Of a stretch of 59,792 bases of DNA, positions 8,876 to 17,353 are shown piece by piece (position 1 is the stretch's first letter; each line of letters starts with the position of its first letter). The position numbers and the translations under genes were made by a program. This DNA is from Aestuarierythrobacter sp037968495. Its GTDB lineage: Bacteria > Pseudomonadota > Alphaproteobacteria > Sphingomonadales > Sphingomonadaceae. The notes under the pieces were generated by a model. The model saw only the letters and a list, made by a program, of their open reading frames with translations, had not been told where the DNA came from and made no database searches. The DNA lies in the NCBI GenBank assembly GCA_037968495.1, contig JBBKVP010000022.1:1-59792 (forward strand). Direction: 5' to 3'.

Positions 8876-9690
8876 TCCATGCCCGCCTTGATTTCAGCCA
8901 GCCTCTGTGCAGCTTTCGCAATTGTTGGTCCGCCACAAAATACCAGGGATGGGTCAAAATCAGCGCGGTGCGCTCTGCCCAGGCCAGCCAATGCCGGATG
9001 CCTCTGCGCTCTTTCCGATCCCGCCGTCAGGATAACATCAGGCGGATCGGCCAACATCGCTTCTAGCGGCAGATAGTCCGCCTGCCCCAATCCGCGCGCT
9101 GCGCTGTGACTGGTGAAGCCGGTGCGGCGAAGCAGATCGGAAATCAGCGCTCCCTCTCCCGGCACGATACCGCCCTGCTGCCAGACAACTGCCGTCAGTG
9201 GTTTCGTGTCGCTGGCAGCGTTTGCCAGAGCTTCGTCGATACGTTTAATGAGCGCTACGCCGCGCTCGGGATGACCTGCAGCCTTGGCCAATTGCGTGAT
9301 CTGGTCGCGGCTGTCCTGAACATTGTTGGTCACGCCAACCGCTTCGACCTTGATGTCCAACCGCTGAAACGCATTGCGCGTGGCCACCGGCATATAAGTG
9401 CTGCCCACGACGATATCGGCGTTCAGCGCCACCACCTCCTCAACGGTGCCGCCGGTCAGTGCGAAACGCCGCGCTACGGTCAGATCCATAGATGTCGCCT
9501 TGGGATCATGGCTGTAATGCGAGAGAGCAAGCAGCTGCGACGGATCGGCAACTTCCGCCAATATCGCATCGGTGCAAGGGTTGAGCGATACGATTGTTGG
9601 GAGGTCCGGATTCGCTGATTCGTCACTATCCATATCGACACACCCAATCATCGTCATCCCCGCGAAAGCGGGGACCCAGAGCCGTATCAA
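8872..9690 (-). CDS. btuF: Cobalamin-binding protein of the ABC importer (BtuF-like), repeat-derived N-terminus
   Basis: Periplasmic-binding-protein fold of the BtuF/FhuD class, delivering B12 to BtuCD. Family features: PTIVSLNPCTDAILAEVAD at the start of the mature part and a C-terminal lobe with EAMLADPPDVILTAGS. The 5' end is odd. The frame opens with TTG 9690 inside a dispersed inverted repeat and reads MIRLWVPAFAGMTMIGC, the usual peptide encoded by such repeats. It ends in MIGC, which resembles a weak lipobox. Other possible starts are ATG 9657, 9651 (GGGG at good distance) or 9633; these would leave no export signal. I give the longest version because a signal is expected. Function is likely, start uncertain. 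Confidence 0.8.
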   Translation of the reverse strand: MIRLWVPAFAGMTMIGCVDMDSDESANPDLPTIVSLNPCTDAILAEVADPSQLLALSHYSHDPKATSMDLTVARRFALTGGTVEEVVALNADIVVGSTYMPVATRNAFQRLDIKVEAVGVTNNVQDSRDQITQLAKAAGHPERGVALIKRIDEALANAASDTKPLTAVVWQQGGIVPGEGALISDLLRRTGFTSHSAARGLGQADYLPLEAMLADPPDVILTAGSERAQRHPALAGLGRAHRADFDPSLVFCGGPTIAKAAQRLAEIKAGME

Positions 9691-9752
9691 ACGACCAATC
9701 CAACCGGGCTTCCGGTTGTGCTTCGCGTGTCTGCGAACCCGCGGGAGTGACG
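9652..9752. repeat. Dispersed inverted repeat (CGTCAT type), copy 1
   Basis: Left arm at 9652 reads CGTCATCCCCGCGAAAGCGG, itself a small hairpin (CCCCGC/GCGGGG). Near 9734-9752 a diverged reverse copy ends in GAGTGACG. This is the REP-like element type scattered between genes in many alphaproteobacteria. It lies between btuB and btuF and overlaps the btuF 5' end. Similar elements are at 22424-22504 and 48930-48953. Confidence 0.75.
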
Positions 9753-9764
9753 AGATGGACGTGT

Positions 9765-11690
9765 CTAGAATTTGGCCCGAGCCCCCGCGTAAACACTCCG
9801 ACCAGCCGTCGCGTAGCCCGCAGCCGTTTGGTACTCCGTGTCGGTCACATTCTCGACCCGTCCAAACAATTCAAACCGTTTGCTGACCGGCACGCTGGCG
9901 CGAATATCGCCCAGAGCATAGCCATCAAGCCGGGCGGTGTTACTAGCATTGTCAAAGCTGTCCCCAACCATGCGTAGATCGATACCCAGCGTAACGTCCT
10001 TTGGTCCGGTCCAATCGAGCGAGGCACTCAGCGCATGACGCGGTCGGCGCGCAAGGTCGTTGCCCTCGTTGAAACCGCCCTCTGACAGGTTGCGCGCCTT
10101 CACATAGGAGTATGCCGAGGTGGCACGCAGCCTGTCGGAAATTCTCGCGCCCAATTCGGCCTCAAAACCCTCTGCCCTTGCGCGGCCGAGATTATCGTAA
10201 GTGCCAAATGGACGATCAGTGCAAATTTCGCTGGCCACGCCGAAGCATGAGACAAAGTCGATCTGATCTCGCGTGTTGCGGCGGAAGGCGGTCAAGGCCA
10301 GATGGATAGCTTCGTTCCGGTCGCCCTTCTCGATACCGAGTTCATAGCTGCGGCTGCGCTCGGGCTGGAGCGCAGTGTTGCCGAAATCGCTGAAGAGCTG
10401 AAACAGCGTTGGCGCTTTGAAACCCTCACCAAAGCTGGCGCGCAGACGCCAATCTTTGCTGAGCGCATAAGAGGCATCTGCACCGAGGCTGACTTCACTG
10501 CCAAAGTTGCTGTGATCGTCCACCCTTGCGCCGCCATTGATCGTCAGGTCTACGCTAGACAGACCTAGCTGCGCATATGCGCCGCCGATGCTGGCCGTCT
10601 GGCGGCTGTCGAAGTTGGTCGAGTAATTAGACCATTCCTTCTCACCGCCGAAGTCGAGTGAGAGCACTTCGCTAAGGTCGTAACGCCCGCGAAGTTCAGC
10701 ACGTTCGGATTGGCCGACACTGGCAAAGCCGGGTTCATCGCCAAACGCCGGATTGAAATTATCACGTTCGATTTTTGACGCTGAGTAGTTCGCCTTCAGT
10801 GTCAGATCGTAGTTTTGATAAGTTATCCCGGCACGTCCAGAAACCTCGTCAGTCTCTTGAAACTCATCAGTATCGATGAGGCCAAACGGAAACGTGTTTG
10901 CAAAGCCATCTGTGTCCAGTTTTCCATTAGCAAACCGGCCCGTGACATCCAATGTGACGGTGTCCGTCAAATCATAGGCTAGCCGGCTGCCAATCTGCCA
11001 CTGGCGGAAGCCATCGTTTTCAGTTCCGCTTGCGGCAGAGGAAAAACCGTCTGTTTTGTAATAACTTCCGCTTAGGGAGGCGTGAAACTTGTCTCTGTTA
11101 ATGCCAACTGCTCGCGCAGCATAGAACGTATCGCGCGAGCCATATTCGGTCGTCTCGAAAACGCCGTCCGGCTGGCGGGAGGTGACAGCCAAGACTCCGC
11201 CAATTGCCTGGCTGCCCCAAATGGTGCTGTTTGATCCGCGCAGTAATTCGATCTTGCCGATTGTGCCGGAGAGCAAGTTTCCGAAGTCGAAACCTCCGCC
11301 GGGCGATGCTTGGTCGGCAAGGCGCACTCCGTCGATAACTACTAACAGCTGCTCAGCTTCGGCTCCGCGAATGCGAACGCCGGTAAAGCCGCCCACACCG
11401 CCATTGCGGGAGATAGTCACGCCGGGAGCGCGGCGGATAATGCGGGTAATGTCTGAGCCTTGAACTTTTTCAAGTTCGTCAGAACCGATTATTGTTACGG
11501 CCTGGCCGGATCTCTCGATATCATCCTCCAAACCGCTGGCTACAACGGTAATCGAAGTATCAGCCTTTCGAATTGGCTGATCAGAAAAGAATGCGTCCGG
11601 AAGTTCAGTGTCTTCGCCCAGAATGCCCTGCCCTAAGGCAGGCGAAACAGCACCTAAAGAAACACCAATAAATAACCGATATTTATGCAT
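9765..11690 (-). CDS. btuB: TonB-dependent cobalamin receptor (BtuB-like)
   Basis: Outer-membrane barrel that binds B12 and imports it with energy from TonB. The protein has a signal peptide (MHKYRLFIGVSLGAVSPALG), a TonB-box region SITVVAS, a plug domain (SGQAVTIIGSDELEK to about GGVLAVTSRQ) and a 22-strand-type barrel ending in the aromatic residue of GARAKF; 641 residues, close to BtuB. Start ATG 11690 has the ribosome-binding site TTGGGAG at ideal distance; an in-frame codon further up (11720) is inside the riboswitch output region and is rejected. The cobalamin riboswitch upstream makes the substrate assignment firm. First gene of btuB-btuF-btuC-btuD. Confidence 0.92.
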   Translation of the reverse strand: MHKYRLFIGVSLGAVSPALGQGILGEDTELPDAFFSDQPIRKADTSITVVASGLEDDIERSGQAVTIIGSDELEKVQGSDITRIIRRAPGVTISRNGGVGGFTGVRIRGAEAEQLLVVIDGVRLADQASPGGGFDFGNLLSGTIGKIELLRGSNSTIWGSQAIGGVLAVTSRQPDGVFETTEYGSRDTFYAARAVGINRDKFHASLSGSYYKTDGFSSAASGTENDGFRQWQIGSRLAYDLTDTVTLDVTGRFANGKLDTDGFANTFPFGLIDTDEFQETDEVSGRAGITYQNYDLTLKANYSASKIERDNFNPAFGDEPGFASVGQSERAELRGRYDLSEVLSLDFGGEKEWSNYSTNFDSRQTASIGGAYAQLGLSSVDLTINGGARVDDHSNFGSEVSLGADASYALSKDWRLRASFGEGFKAPTLFQLFSDFGNTALQPERSRSYELGIEKGDRNEAIHLALTAFRRNTRDQIDFVSCFGVASEICTDRPFGTYDNLGRARAEGFEAELGARISDRLRATSAYSYVKARNLSEGGFNEGNDLARRPRHALSASLDWTGPKDVTLGIDLRMVGDSFDNASNTARLDGYALGDIRASVPVSKRFELFGRVENVTDTEYQTAAGYATAGRSVYAGARAKF

Positions 11691-11695
11691 AAAAA

Positions 11696-11732
11696 CTCCC
11701 AATGAACGACATGATGCCATTCATAACGGGAG
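11696..11732 (-). promoter_or_regulatory. Riboswitch output hairpin covering the btuB ribosome-binding site
   Basis: On the minus strand CTCCC (11732-11728) can pair with GGGAG (11700-11696), the btuB Shine-Dalgarno. AATG (11721-11718) can pair with CATT (11704-11701) inside the same stem. Closing this hairpin would hide the start, so control is probably at translation. Pairing is seen in the sequence; the switch mechanism is inferred. Confidence 0.6.
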
Positions 11733-11804
11733 AAGCGCGTGACTATCCGTCATGCGCTTTTCTCATTGCCTCCGATACACCCCGCCCGGCGGCTGAACGA
11801 CGCA

Positions 11805-11995
11805 TCATTGGCAGGTCTCCTGGCTCCCGGATCGATGCGCCGATTCCGCCTTCCCAAACCGCCCGAGGGCAATCCAGTGGCATGATGGAGACGGCGCTCC
11901 CCGGTCACAGTTGCGGGGGCAGCGCGGGATTGGGGAGGTTGCCCTCCTTCACTCCGCTTCCCTCTTAGGTCCGCATAACGCGAACAACCTATGAC
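11805..11995 (-). ncRNA. Cobalamin (AdoCbl) riboswitch
   Basis: Read on the minus strand the conserved elements appear in order: GGTTGTTCGCG, AAGAGGGAA, the core GCTGCCCCCGCAACTGTGA, GCCACTG, GGGAAGGCGG, and the B12 box GAGCCAGGAGACCTGCC at 11826-11810. This is the established adenosylcobalamin aptamer. It lies about 115 nt upstream of the btuB start and should lower expression of the uptake genes when B12 is plentiful. Confidence 0.95.
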
Positions 11996-12173
11996 GCTGG
12001 TAAGCCGGTATTAGGCATTTCCTTGCAGCGCAAGTTTAACCGTTAGGGCTTAGTCCCTGCCATGTCCCGCAACGGTACGCCCGCCACAGCGCAGATGCGC
12101 CTCGCCCACTCACCCTCTACACGCCGATGGCGCTCTTACTGACGCTTTAACCAATGGATCTTGAAAGGTCTGC

Positions 12174-13316
12174 TTGAACCACCTCCTCGCCACCGATGCT
12201 GAACAGCGCCCGCGCGAATTTCGCGCCCGGCTGCCGCGTTCGGCTGGAGGATTGGGACACAAGGCAGCACCTAAACATCGCGGCCGCCGCTTCGCCGCAT
12301 TGGCAGCGGCTATCGCCGTTCCTGCAATGGCTGCACCGGGGGATTGGCAACCATTGCAGAACTTCACTTCACAGGTCGAAGAAGTCCAACCAGAAACGAT
12401 GCCGTTTGAAACGGCCGGGCAAAGCTTCCCCGGCTCAGCATTCTATTATCTCGATGACGATGTCGGCCCCGCCCCCGCAGTTTCAGTGAATTTCGACATG
12501 CCTGATACGGATAGCGGCCTGCACTGGGACAATGAAGAACCAGCGACTTCTTTTCCGTTGGCCGGCCCAGCCGCCCGCGCCTTCTTTGGCGGCGGCTCTG
12601 GAATCGACAAATCACGCGCGCTGCAATGCATGACTTTGGCAATTTATTACGAAGCGCGCAGCGAGGCAAATGTTGGCCAGCGCGCCGTGGCGCAGGTCGT
12701 GCTCAACCGCGTGGCGCATCCAACATATCCCAATAGCGTATGCGGCGTAGTTTTTCAGGGATCGGAACGACGCACGGGTTGCCAGTTCTCCTTCACCTGC
12801 GACGGATCGCTCGCGAAAAAACCAAACAAGATTTTCTGGGATCGCGCTCGCGGTGTGGCTGCGAACGCTCTGGCCGGAGACGTCTATGCACAAGTGGGTT
12901 ACGCCACGCATTATCACACGCTGGCCGTGAACCCCTACTGGGCACCCAGCCTGCAAACAGTCGGCGTGATCGGCTTCCACCGCTTCTACCGGTGGAAGGG
13001 TAAGGCCGGCACAGCCAGCGCATTCCGCGCAGCATATAATGGCCGTGAGCCAATGGCAGCACCCCATATTCACCCGGCGGCTGACGATTTCGCGGCAAAT
13101 GCTGATCCGATCGAACTGGAACGCGCCTATGAAGAAGGCCGCCGCAAAGCCGAGATTGCTGCGCAGGCGTCGGTTGCCGCGCCTGCTCCAAGTTATTCCG
13201 CCGACGTGAAAGCGCGCGGCGGCGACGCGATCTTTAAGGCTGACAAACTGCCGGAATCAGGCGGCATCCGGCCCGAATATGCCAATGCGGGCAAATGGAT
13301 CGCGCAACCCAACTAA
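12174..13316 (+). CDS. Cell wall hydrolase, SleB/CwlJ family
   Basis: Secreted peptidoglycan hydrolase (Hydrolase_2 domain). The domain spans about residues 150-290: CMTLAIYYEARSE with the expected catalytic Glu, VAQVVLNRVAHPTYPNSVCGVVFQ, CQFSFTCDG and ATHYHTLAVNPYWAPSL. The start is TTG 12174, preceded by AAAGG at 5 nt; no ATG in frame fits. The N-terminus is long and Arg-rich before a hydrophobic stretch ending AVPAMAAPG, consistent with an export signal with an extended n-region. In sphingomonads such proteins act in general wall turnover, not spore germination. It stands alone, upstream of a small conserved gene. Confidence 0.85.
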   Translation: MNHLLATDAEQRPREFRARLPRSAGGLGHKAAPKHRGRRFAALAAAIAVPAMAAPGDWQPLQNFTSQVEEVQPETMPFETAGQSFPGSAFYYLDDDVGPAPAVSVNFDMPDTDSGLHWDNEEPATSFPLAGPAARAFFGGGSGIDKSRALQCMTLAIYYEARSEANVGQRAVAQVVLNRVAHPTYPNSVCGVVFQGSERRTGCQFSFTCDGSLAKKPNKIFWDRARGVAANALAGDVYAQVGYATHYHTLAVNPYWAPSLQTVGVIGFHRFYRWKGKAGTASAFRAAYNGREPMAAPHIHPAADDFAANADPIELERAYEEGRRKAEIAAQASVAAPAPSYSADVKARGGDAIFKADKLPESGGIRPEYANAGKWIAQPN

Positions 13317-13463
13317 ACCGCGCCTCACGTTAAGCCGAGGCAAATTAGCGCCAGGTTCCAAAAGTTTACGATTGGGCAACCATGCCAGCAAACGATGGCT
13401 TAGCGCCTCTGCGGCTAATGGGGTTCTCACGCAATTCAAACACTTTGAACGGATTTCCCCTCC

Positions 13464-13802
13464 ATGACGGTTCATTTCGCCGCTGCCCGTACATCTGCCG
13501 CCTCACCAGTAGCCCGCGCCTTGACCCGCGTAGAACTGAGATGCCCCGCCAATGATAATGGCGAGATTCGTCCGCATGACGCCATCTTGCGCGCAGCGCT
13601 GCGTCATTTCGCCGAGCACGGTCTGGGTGCGGCCAAAAACGCCCGCGAAAAAGCTCACACAGCATTCTTCGCTGGCGACCGCGAGAAATACGACATGTGG
13701 CTCGGCGTTTGCCGCACACTCGACCGCCGTCTGGCACAAGAGCTGGGCCGCAGTGTTTCTGCCAAAAGTCTGACAACAGAAGCGTTTGTCCGGCCTGCAT
13801 AA
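13464..13802 (+). CDS. Small conserved protein of unknown function (112 aa)
   Basis: I do not recognise a named domain. The protein is soluble, mostly helical and basic, with RPHDAILRAALRHFAEHGLGAAKNAREKAHTAFFAGDREKYDMWLGVCRTLDRRLAQEL as its core (given here only as position range: residues about 37-92). It has no signal peptide or membrane segment. Codon use looks like that of the neighbours and the reading frame is clean, so it is probably a real gene. It sits 147 nt after the cell-wall hydrolase and 101 nt before the GGDEF-EAL gene. Function unknown. Confidence 0.7.
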   Translation: MTVHFAAARTSAASPVARALTRVELRCPANDNGEIRPHDAILRAALRHFAEHGLGAAKNAREKAHTAFFAGDREKYDMWLGVCRTLDRRLAQELGRSVSAKSLTTEAFVRPA

Positions 13803-13903
13803 ATTCAGCTGTAGTTCAATTGGTAAGGCTAAAATTAACCCTACGGTGACGTCTGCCGGATAAGGCAAGTTCTCATACCGTATGGGGGAGCCGGCAAATT
13901 ACC

Positions 13904-15850
13904 TTGCTGCACAAAGTTTTGGAAAGGTTTCGCTCTCGCGACGCGCTGGACATGCGCGTGCGGTCGTTGCTTGTCAAAACGCTCTATACCAAACCGCTCA
14001 GCCTGACGATTGGCGCAATTAACGGCGTGTTCGCCAGTGTTGTTGCCGCCGCCTACAGCGGCAATGCGTTGATGTATGCCGCTGCGCTGCTGCTGTTCCT
14101 GATCGCCATAGCCCGCATCACGAGCGTGCTCTATTTCTCGGGCCGTAAAACGAACCGGCGCAGCACCCGCCGCCTTGAAGTGCTCTACGAAATCGGTGCG
14201 TTCAGCTATTCGACCGTGCTTGGTGGTATTGCTGCAATGACACTGGTTTTGCGACTGCCAACCGCAGTCGAAGTGCTGATGATTGCAGTCGCTTTGGGAT
14301 ATGGCACAGGTGCATGCGCGCGGAATGCCGGACGCCCTGCCATCGCCATCGGGCAGTTGGTATTTACGCTCGCACCTGTCGCAATCGGCGCCATCATCGT
14401 TGGCGGCCTGCCATTCTATGTTCTGGCGTGGAGCATCGCCCTGATGATCCCGGCCATCTGGTCGATCACTATGATCATTTTCAACACGCTGCGCGAATCA
14501 ATCGGTTCGGCGCAGACCAGTGCGCAGCTCGCCGACCGGATGCAGATACTTGCCCGGACAGACGTCGTGACGGGACTCGCAAACCGAGCAGGCTTGAATC
14601 ACGAGCTGGTTGAGCATCTCATGCAGCTGGAACCTAATAGCGAGCTCGCGATGTTCTGGCTCGATCTGGACAAGTTCAAAGAAGTGAATGACTTGCTCGG
14701 CCATCCGATTGGCGACCGCGTGCTGGCCGAAATCGCCAAGCGCTTGAAAGCGCAATCGCCATTTGACGCGACGGTTGCCCGGTTTGGAGGCGATGAGTTT
14801 GTCATCTTCTGCAAAACAAACGGTCGTAAAGATAGCGAAACGCTGGGTCGCAAGCTCCTCGAAGATATCAACCGTCCGATTGTGGTCGATAGCGAACGGC
14901 TGACCATCGGCTGTTCCATCGGCATTGCCGTACTTCCCCACGACGGCGAAGATGCCGATACGCTGATGCAAAGCGCGGACCTGGCACTTTATCATGCCAA
15001 GGTGAACGGCAGGAACCAGATGTGTTTCTTCGATCCGTCGATGACCCGCGATCTTGTGCGCCGGCGCGAGATCGAGCATGAACTTCGCTCCGCGCTGGCC
15101 CGCGACGAACTGTCGATCTTCTTCCAGCCAATCGTGGATCTGGAAACCGGCCGCATCCGCACATTCGAAGCGCTGGTGCGTTGGTTCCACCCTGAGAAGG
15201 GCGAGCTCAAGCCGGACGAGTTTATTCCCGTCGCCGAGGAATGCGGCGCAATCATCACGCTAGGTAACTGGATCACGGCGCAAGCCGCCAAGGCCGCAGC
15301 GCAGTGGCCCGAGGATGTGACCATCGCGGTCAACTTGTCACCGATGCAGATCAAGGCGCCCGGCGCCGCTATGGGTATTTTGGCCGCCTTGCGCGAAGCC
15401 AAGCTTGATCCGTCACGGCTGGAGCTGGAAGTGACCGAGAGCCTGTTCCTTGAGGACAATGACTCTACTGGCGACTTTATCAATGAACTGTCAGCCGTCG
15501 GCGTTCGCTTTGCAATGGACGATTTCGGCACTGGCTACTCGTCCTTGGCCTATATTAACAAATATCCGTTCAAGAAGATCAAGGTCGATCGCAGCTTCGT
15601 TTCCGGCGAAAATGTCGGACTGAAGAGCAATGCAATTATCCGCGCGGTGGCCGAAATGGGCTCCACATTGGAGATGGATATCGTCGCCGAAGGGCTCGAG
15701 ACATTGGAACAAGTCCGCGCTGTGCGCGAGGCGGGCTGCACGCTTGGACAGGGTTATTACTTCAGCCGCGCTGTGCCTGATTATCTTGCTGCGATGCTGC
15801 TGGCGCAGGAACGTGACGAAGATCAGCCAAAGATAATGGCTGCACGTTAA
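13904..15850 (+). CDS. Membrane-anchored GGDEF-EAL protein (c-di-GMP synthesis and breakdown)
   Basis: Integral membrane sensor with five or six hydrophobic segments (about residues 30-200), then a GGDEF domain (motif RFGGDEF intact, so potentially a diguanylate cyclase) and an EAL domain (FEALVRW, DDFGTGYSS, VAEGLETLEQ, GQGYYF; metal and substrate residues present, so a potential phosphodiesterase). The RxxD inhibitory site expected just before GGDEF is replaced by PFDA, so product inhibition at that site is unlikely. The start is TTG 13904 (GGGGGAG upstream at a long distance) or ATG 13952; both keep all domains. Which activity dominates cannot be told from sequence. Confidence 0.92.
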   Translation: MLHKVLERFRSRDALDMRVRSLLVKTLYTKPLSLTIGAINGVFASVVAAAYSGNALMYAAALLLFLIAIARITSVLYFSGRKTNRRSTRRLEVLYEIGAFSYSTVLGGIAAMTLVLRLPTAVEVLMIAVALGYGTGACARNAGRPAIAIGQLVFTLAPVAIGAIIVGGLPFYVLAWSIALMIPAIWSITMIIFNTLRESIGSAQTSAQLADRMQILARTDVVTGLANRAGLNHELVEHLMQLEPNSELAMFWLDLDKFKEVNDLLGHPIGDRVLAEIAKRLKAQSPFDATVARFGGDEFVIFCKTNGRKDSETLGRKLLEDINRPIVVDSERLTIGCSIGIAVLPHDGEDADTLMQSADLALYHAKVNGRNQMCFFDPSMTRDLVRRREIEHELRSALARDELSIFFQPIVDLETGRIRTFEALVRWFHPEKGELKPDEFIPVAEECGAIITLGNWITAQAAKAAAQWPEDVTIAVNLSPMQIKAPGAAMGILAALREAKLDPSRLELEVTESLFLEDNDSTGDFINELSAVGVRFAMDDFGTGYSSLAYINKYPFKKIKVDRSFVSGENVGLKSNAIIRAVAEMGSTLEMDIVAEGLETLEQVRAVREAGCTLGQGYYFSRAVPDYLAAMLLAQERDEDQPKIMAAR

Positions 15851-16085
15851 GCGCGTGAAGCTGCACCGCTTTCGGCACAAAATAACCTAAGTAACTTCAC
15901 TAAATGCTACTGCGAACTATTTGCAAAGATTGTTGACCCAATCAGCCGCTTGCCGGTTGCAATCCCTTTGCCAGCGGCCTAACTCATCCGAGTTCAATCC
16001 GGTGCGGGCTCTGTCGCGGGACGTGAGGGCTTTGCATCAAATGCGATCCATGCGTTCCCGCCTGACTGAAGGACTTGATCCCCCC

Positions 16086-17060
16086 ATGGCCCAAACGCGT
16101 GGACGCAACAAAATTGCCTTGATCGGCGCCGGCATGATCGGCGGCACCCTAGCCCACCTCGCAGCATCACGTGAAATGGGCGACGTCGTCCTGTTTGACA
16201 TTGCCGAGGGCATGCCTGCGGGTAAGGCGCTCGACTTGTCGCAAGCCGCGCCAGTCGATGGCTTCGATGCGAAGCTGAAGGGCACGACCGATTACGCCGA
16301 TATTGCCGGTGCAGATGTTATCATCGTTACAGCAGGCGTCCCGCGCAAGCCGGGCATGAGCCGCGATGACCTTCTCGGCATCAACCTGAAAGTCATGGGC
16401 GCAGTTGGCGCTGGGATCAAAGAACACGCGCCTGACGCGTTTGTGATCTGCATTACCAACCCGCTCGACGCGATGGTCTGGGCGTTGCGCGAATATAGCG
16501 GACTTCCCGCCAACATGGTTGTCGGTATGGCCGGTGTTCTCGACAGCGCCCGCTTCCGCCACTTCCTCGCCGAGGAATTCGACGTGTCGGTCGAAGACGT
16601 CACCGCATTCGTTCTGGGCGGCCACGGCGACACGATGGTTCCTGTCCTCGAATATTCAACCGTTGCGGGCATTCCCATTCCAGACCTCATCAAGATGGGC
16701 TGGTCCACACAGGAAAAAATGGACGCGATTGTTCAGCGCACACGCAGCGGTGGCGGCGAGATCGTTGGCCTGCTCGGTAATGGCTCAGCCTATTACGCGC
16801 CAGCAACAAGCGCGATCATGATGGCCGAAAGCTTCCTTAAGGATAAGAAGCGCGTGCTTCCAGCCGCAGCTAACCTCACCGGCCAATATGGCGTGAACGA
16901 CCTTTATGTCGGCGTGCCCGTAGTCATCGGCGCCGGCGGCGTAGAGCGGATCGTCGAGATCGAACTCAACGCCGAAGCGCAGAAGAACTTCGATGTGTCG
17001 GTAGATGCGGTGAAGGAACTGCTTGAGGCTTGTAAGGGCATTGATGGAAACCTGAACTGA
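16086..17060 (+). CDS. mdh: Malate dehydrogenase
   Basis: TCA-cycle enzyme, malate + NAD+ to oxaloacetate. The NAD motif GAGMIGG is near residue 14. The catalytic loop reads GVPRKPGMSRDDLLGIN, and the substrate/catalytic region FVLGGHGDTMVP carries the active-site His. The 324 residues match the LDH-like MDH of alphaproteobacteria. Start ATG 16086 (MAQTRGRNKIALIG) is the family start; the frame is open upstream to 15921, but that stretch is non-coding in character. First gene of the TCA operon; its stop overlaps the next start as TGATG. Confidence 0.95.
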   Translation: MAQTRGRNKIALIGAGMIGGTLAHLAASREMGDVVLFDIAEGMPAGKALDLSQAAPVDGFDAKLKGTTDYADIAGADVIIVTAGVPRKPGMSRDDLLGINLKVMGAVGAGIKEHAPDAFVICITNPLDAMVWALREYSGLPANMVVGMAGVLDSARFRHFLAEEFDVSVEDVTAFVLGGHGDTMVPVLEYSTVAGIPIPDLIKMGWSTQEKMDAIVQRTRSGGGEIVGLLGNGSAYYAPATSAIMMAESFLKDKKRVLPAAANLTGQYGVNDLYVGVPVVIGAGGVERIVEIELNAEAQKNFDVSVDAVKELLEACKGIDGNLN

Positions 17061-17353
17061 TGAATTTTGCACTAGTTTCTCTAGTGTTCCTCCTAATCGG
17101 AGCAGCAGTTTACGGCGTAATTGTCTTTTGGTCCGGCACGCGCCGTATGTGGTGGCAGGCGATATTGCCTTCCCTTCCTGCTGCAATGAGCGGAGTAATG
17201 TGGCTCCTGGCTGGCGATATGTCAGCGTTCTCCTCTCCGGTTTTTCGTAATTTTGGCTGGGTAGTAATCGGTCAGCTTGTTTTCGGCATCATCATGTACC
17301 GGCTCGGCATGTCCAGAGCGCCGCAAAATATTGATAAGGATATATTCGAATGA
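17060..17353 (+). CDS. Small inner-membrane protein between mdh and sucD
   Basis: 97 residues with three hydrophobic segments (about 2-24, 33-52 and 62-84) and a short polar tail. No signal peptide cleavage site and no domain that I recognise. It is translationally linked on both sides: its ATG shares a base with the mdh stop, and its own TGA overlaps the sucD start as ATGA. This suggests real expression with the TCA genes. It occupies the place where many alphaproteobacteria have sucC. Function unknown. Confidence 0.75.
   Translation: MNFALVSLVFLLIGAAVYGVIVFWSGTRRMWWQAILPSLPAAMSGVMWLLAGDMSAFSSPVFRNFGWVVIGQLVFGIIMYRLGMSRAPQNIDKDIFE

Noticed and set aside
9572..9977. Plus-strand frames overlapping the btuF/btuB gap
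   Set aside because: They contain IVIPAKAGTQS-like peptides, the usual false translation of CGTCAT-type repeats.
15933..15938. TTGACC as -35 of an mdh promoter
   Set aside because: No acceptable -10 element at 16-18 nt; the promoter is somewhere in 15851-16085 but cannot be placed.
15921..16085. N-terminal extension of malate dehydrogenase by 55 codons
   Set aside because: Family members start at MAQ..KIALIGAG; the extension is Arg/Leu/Gln-rich leader sequence.
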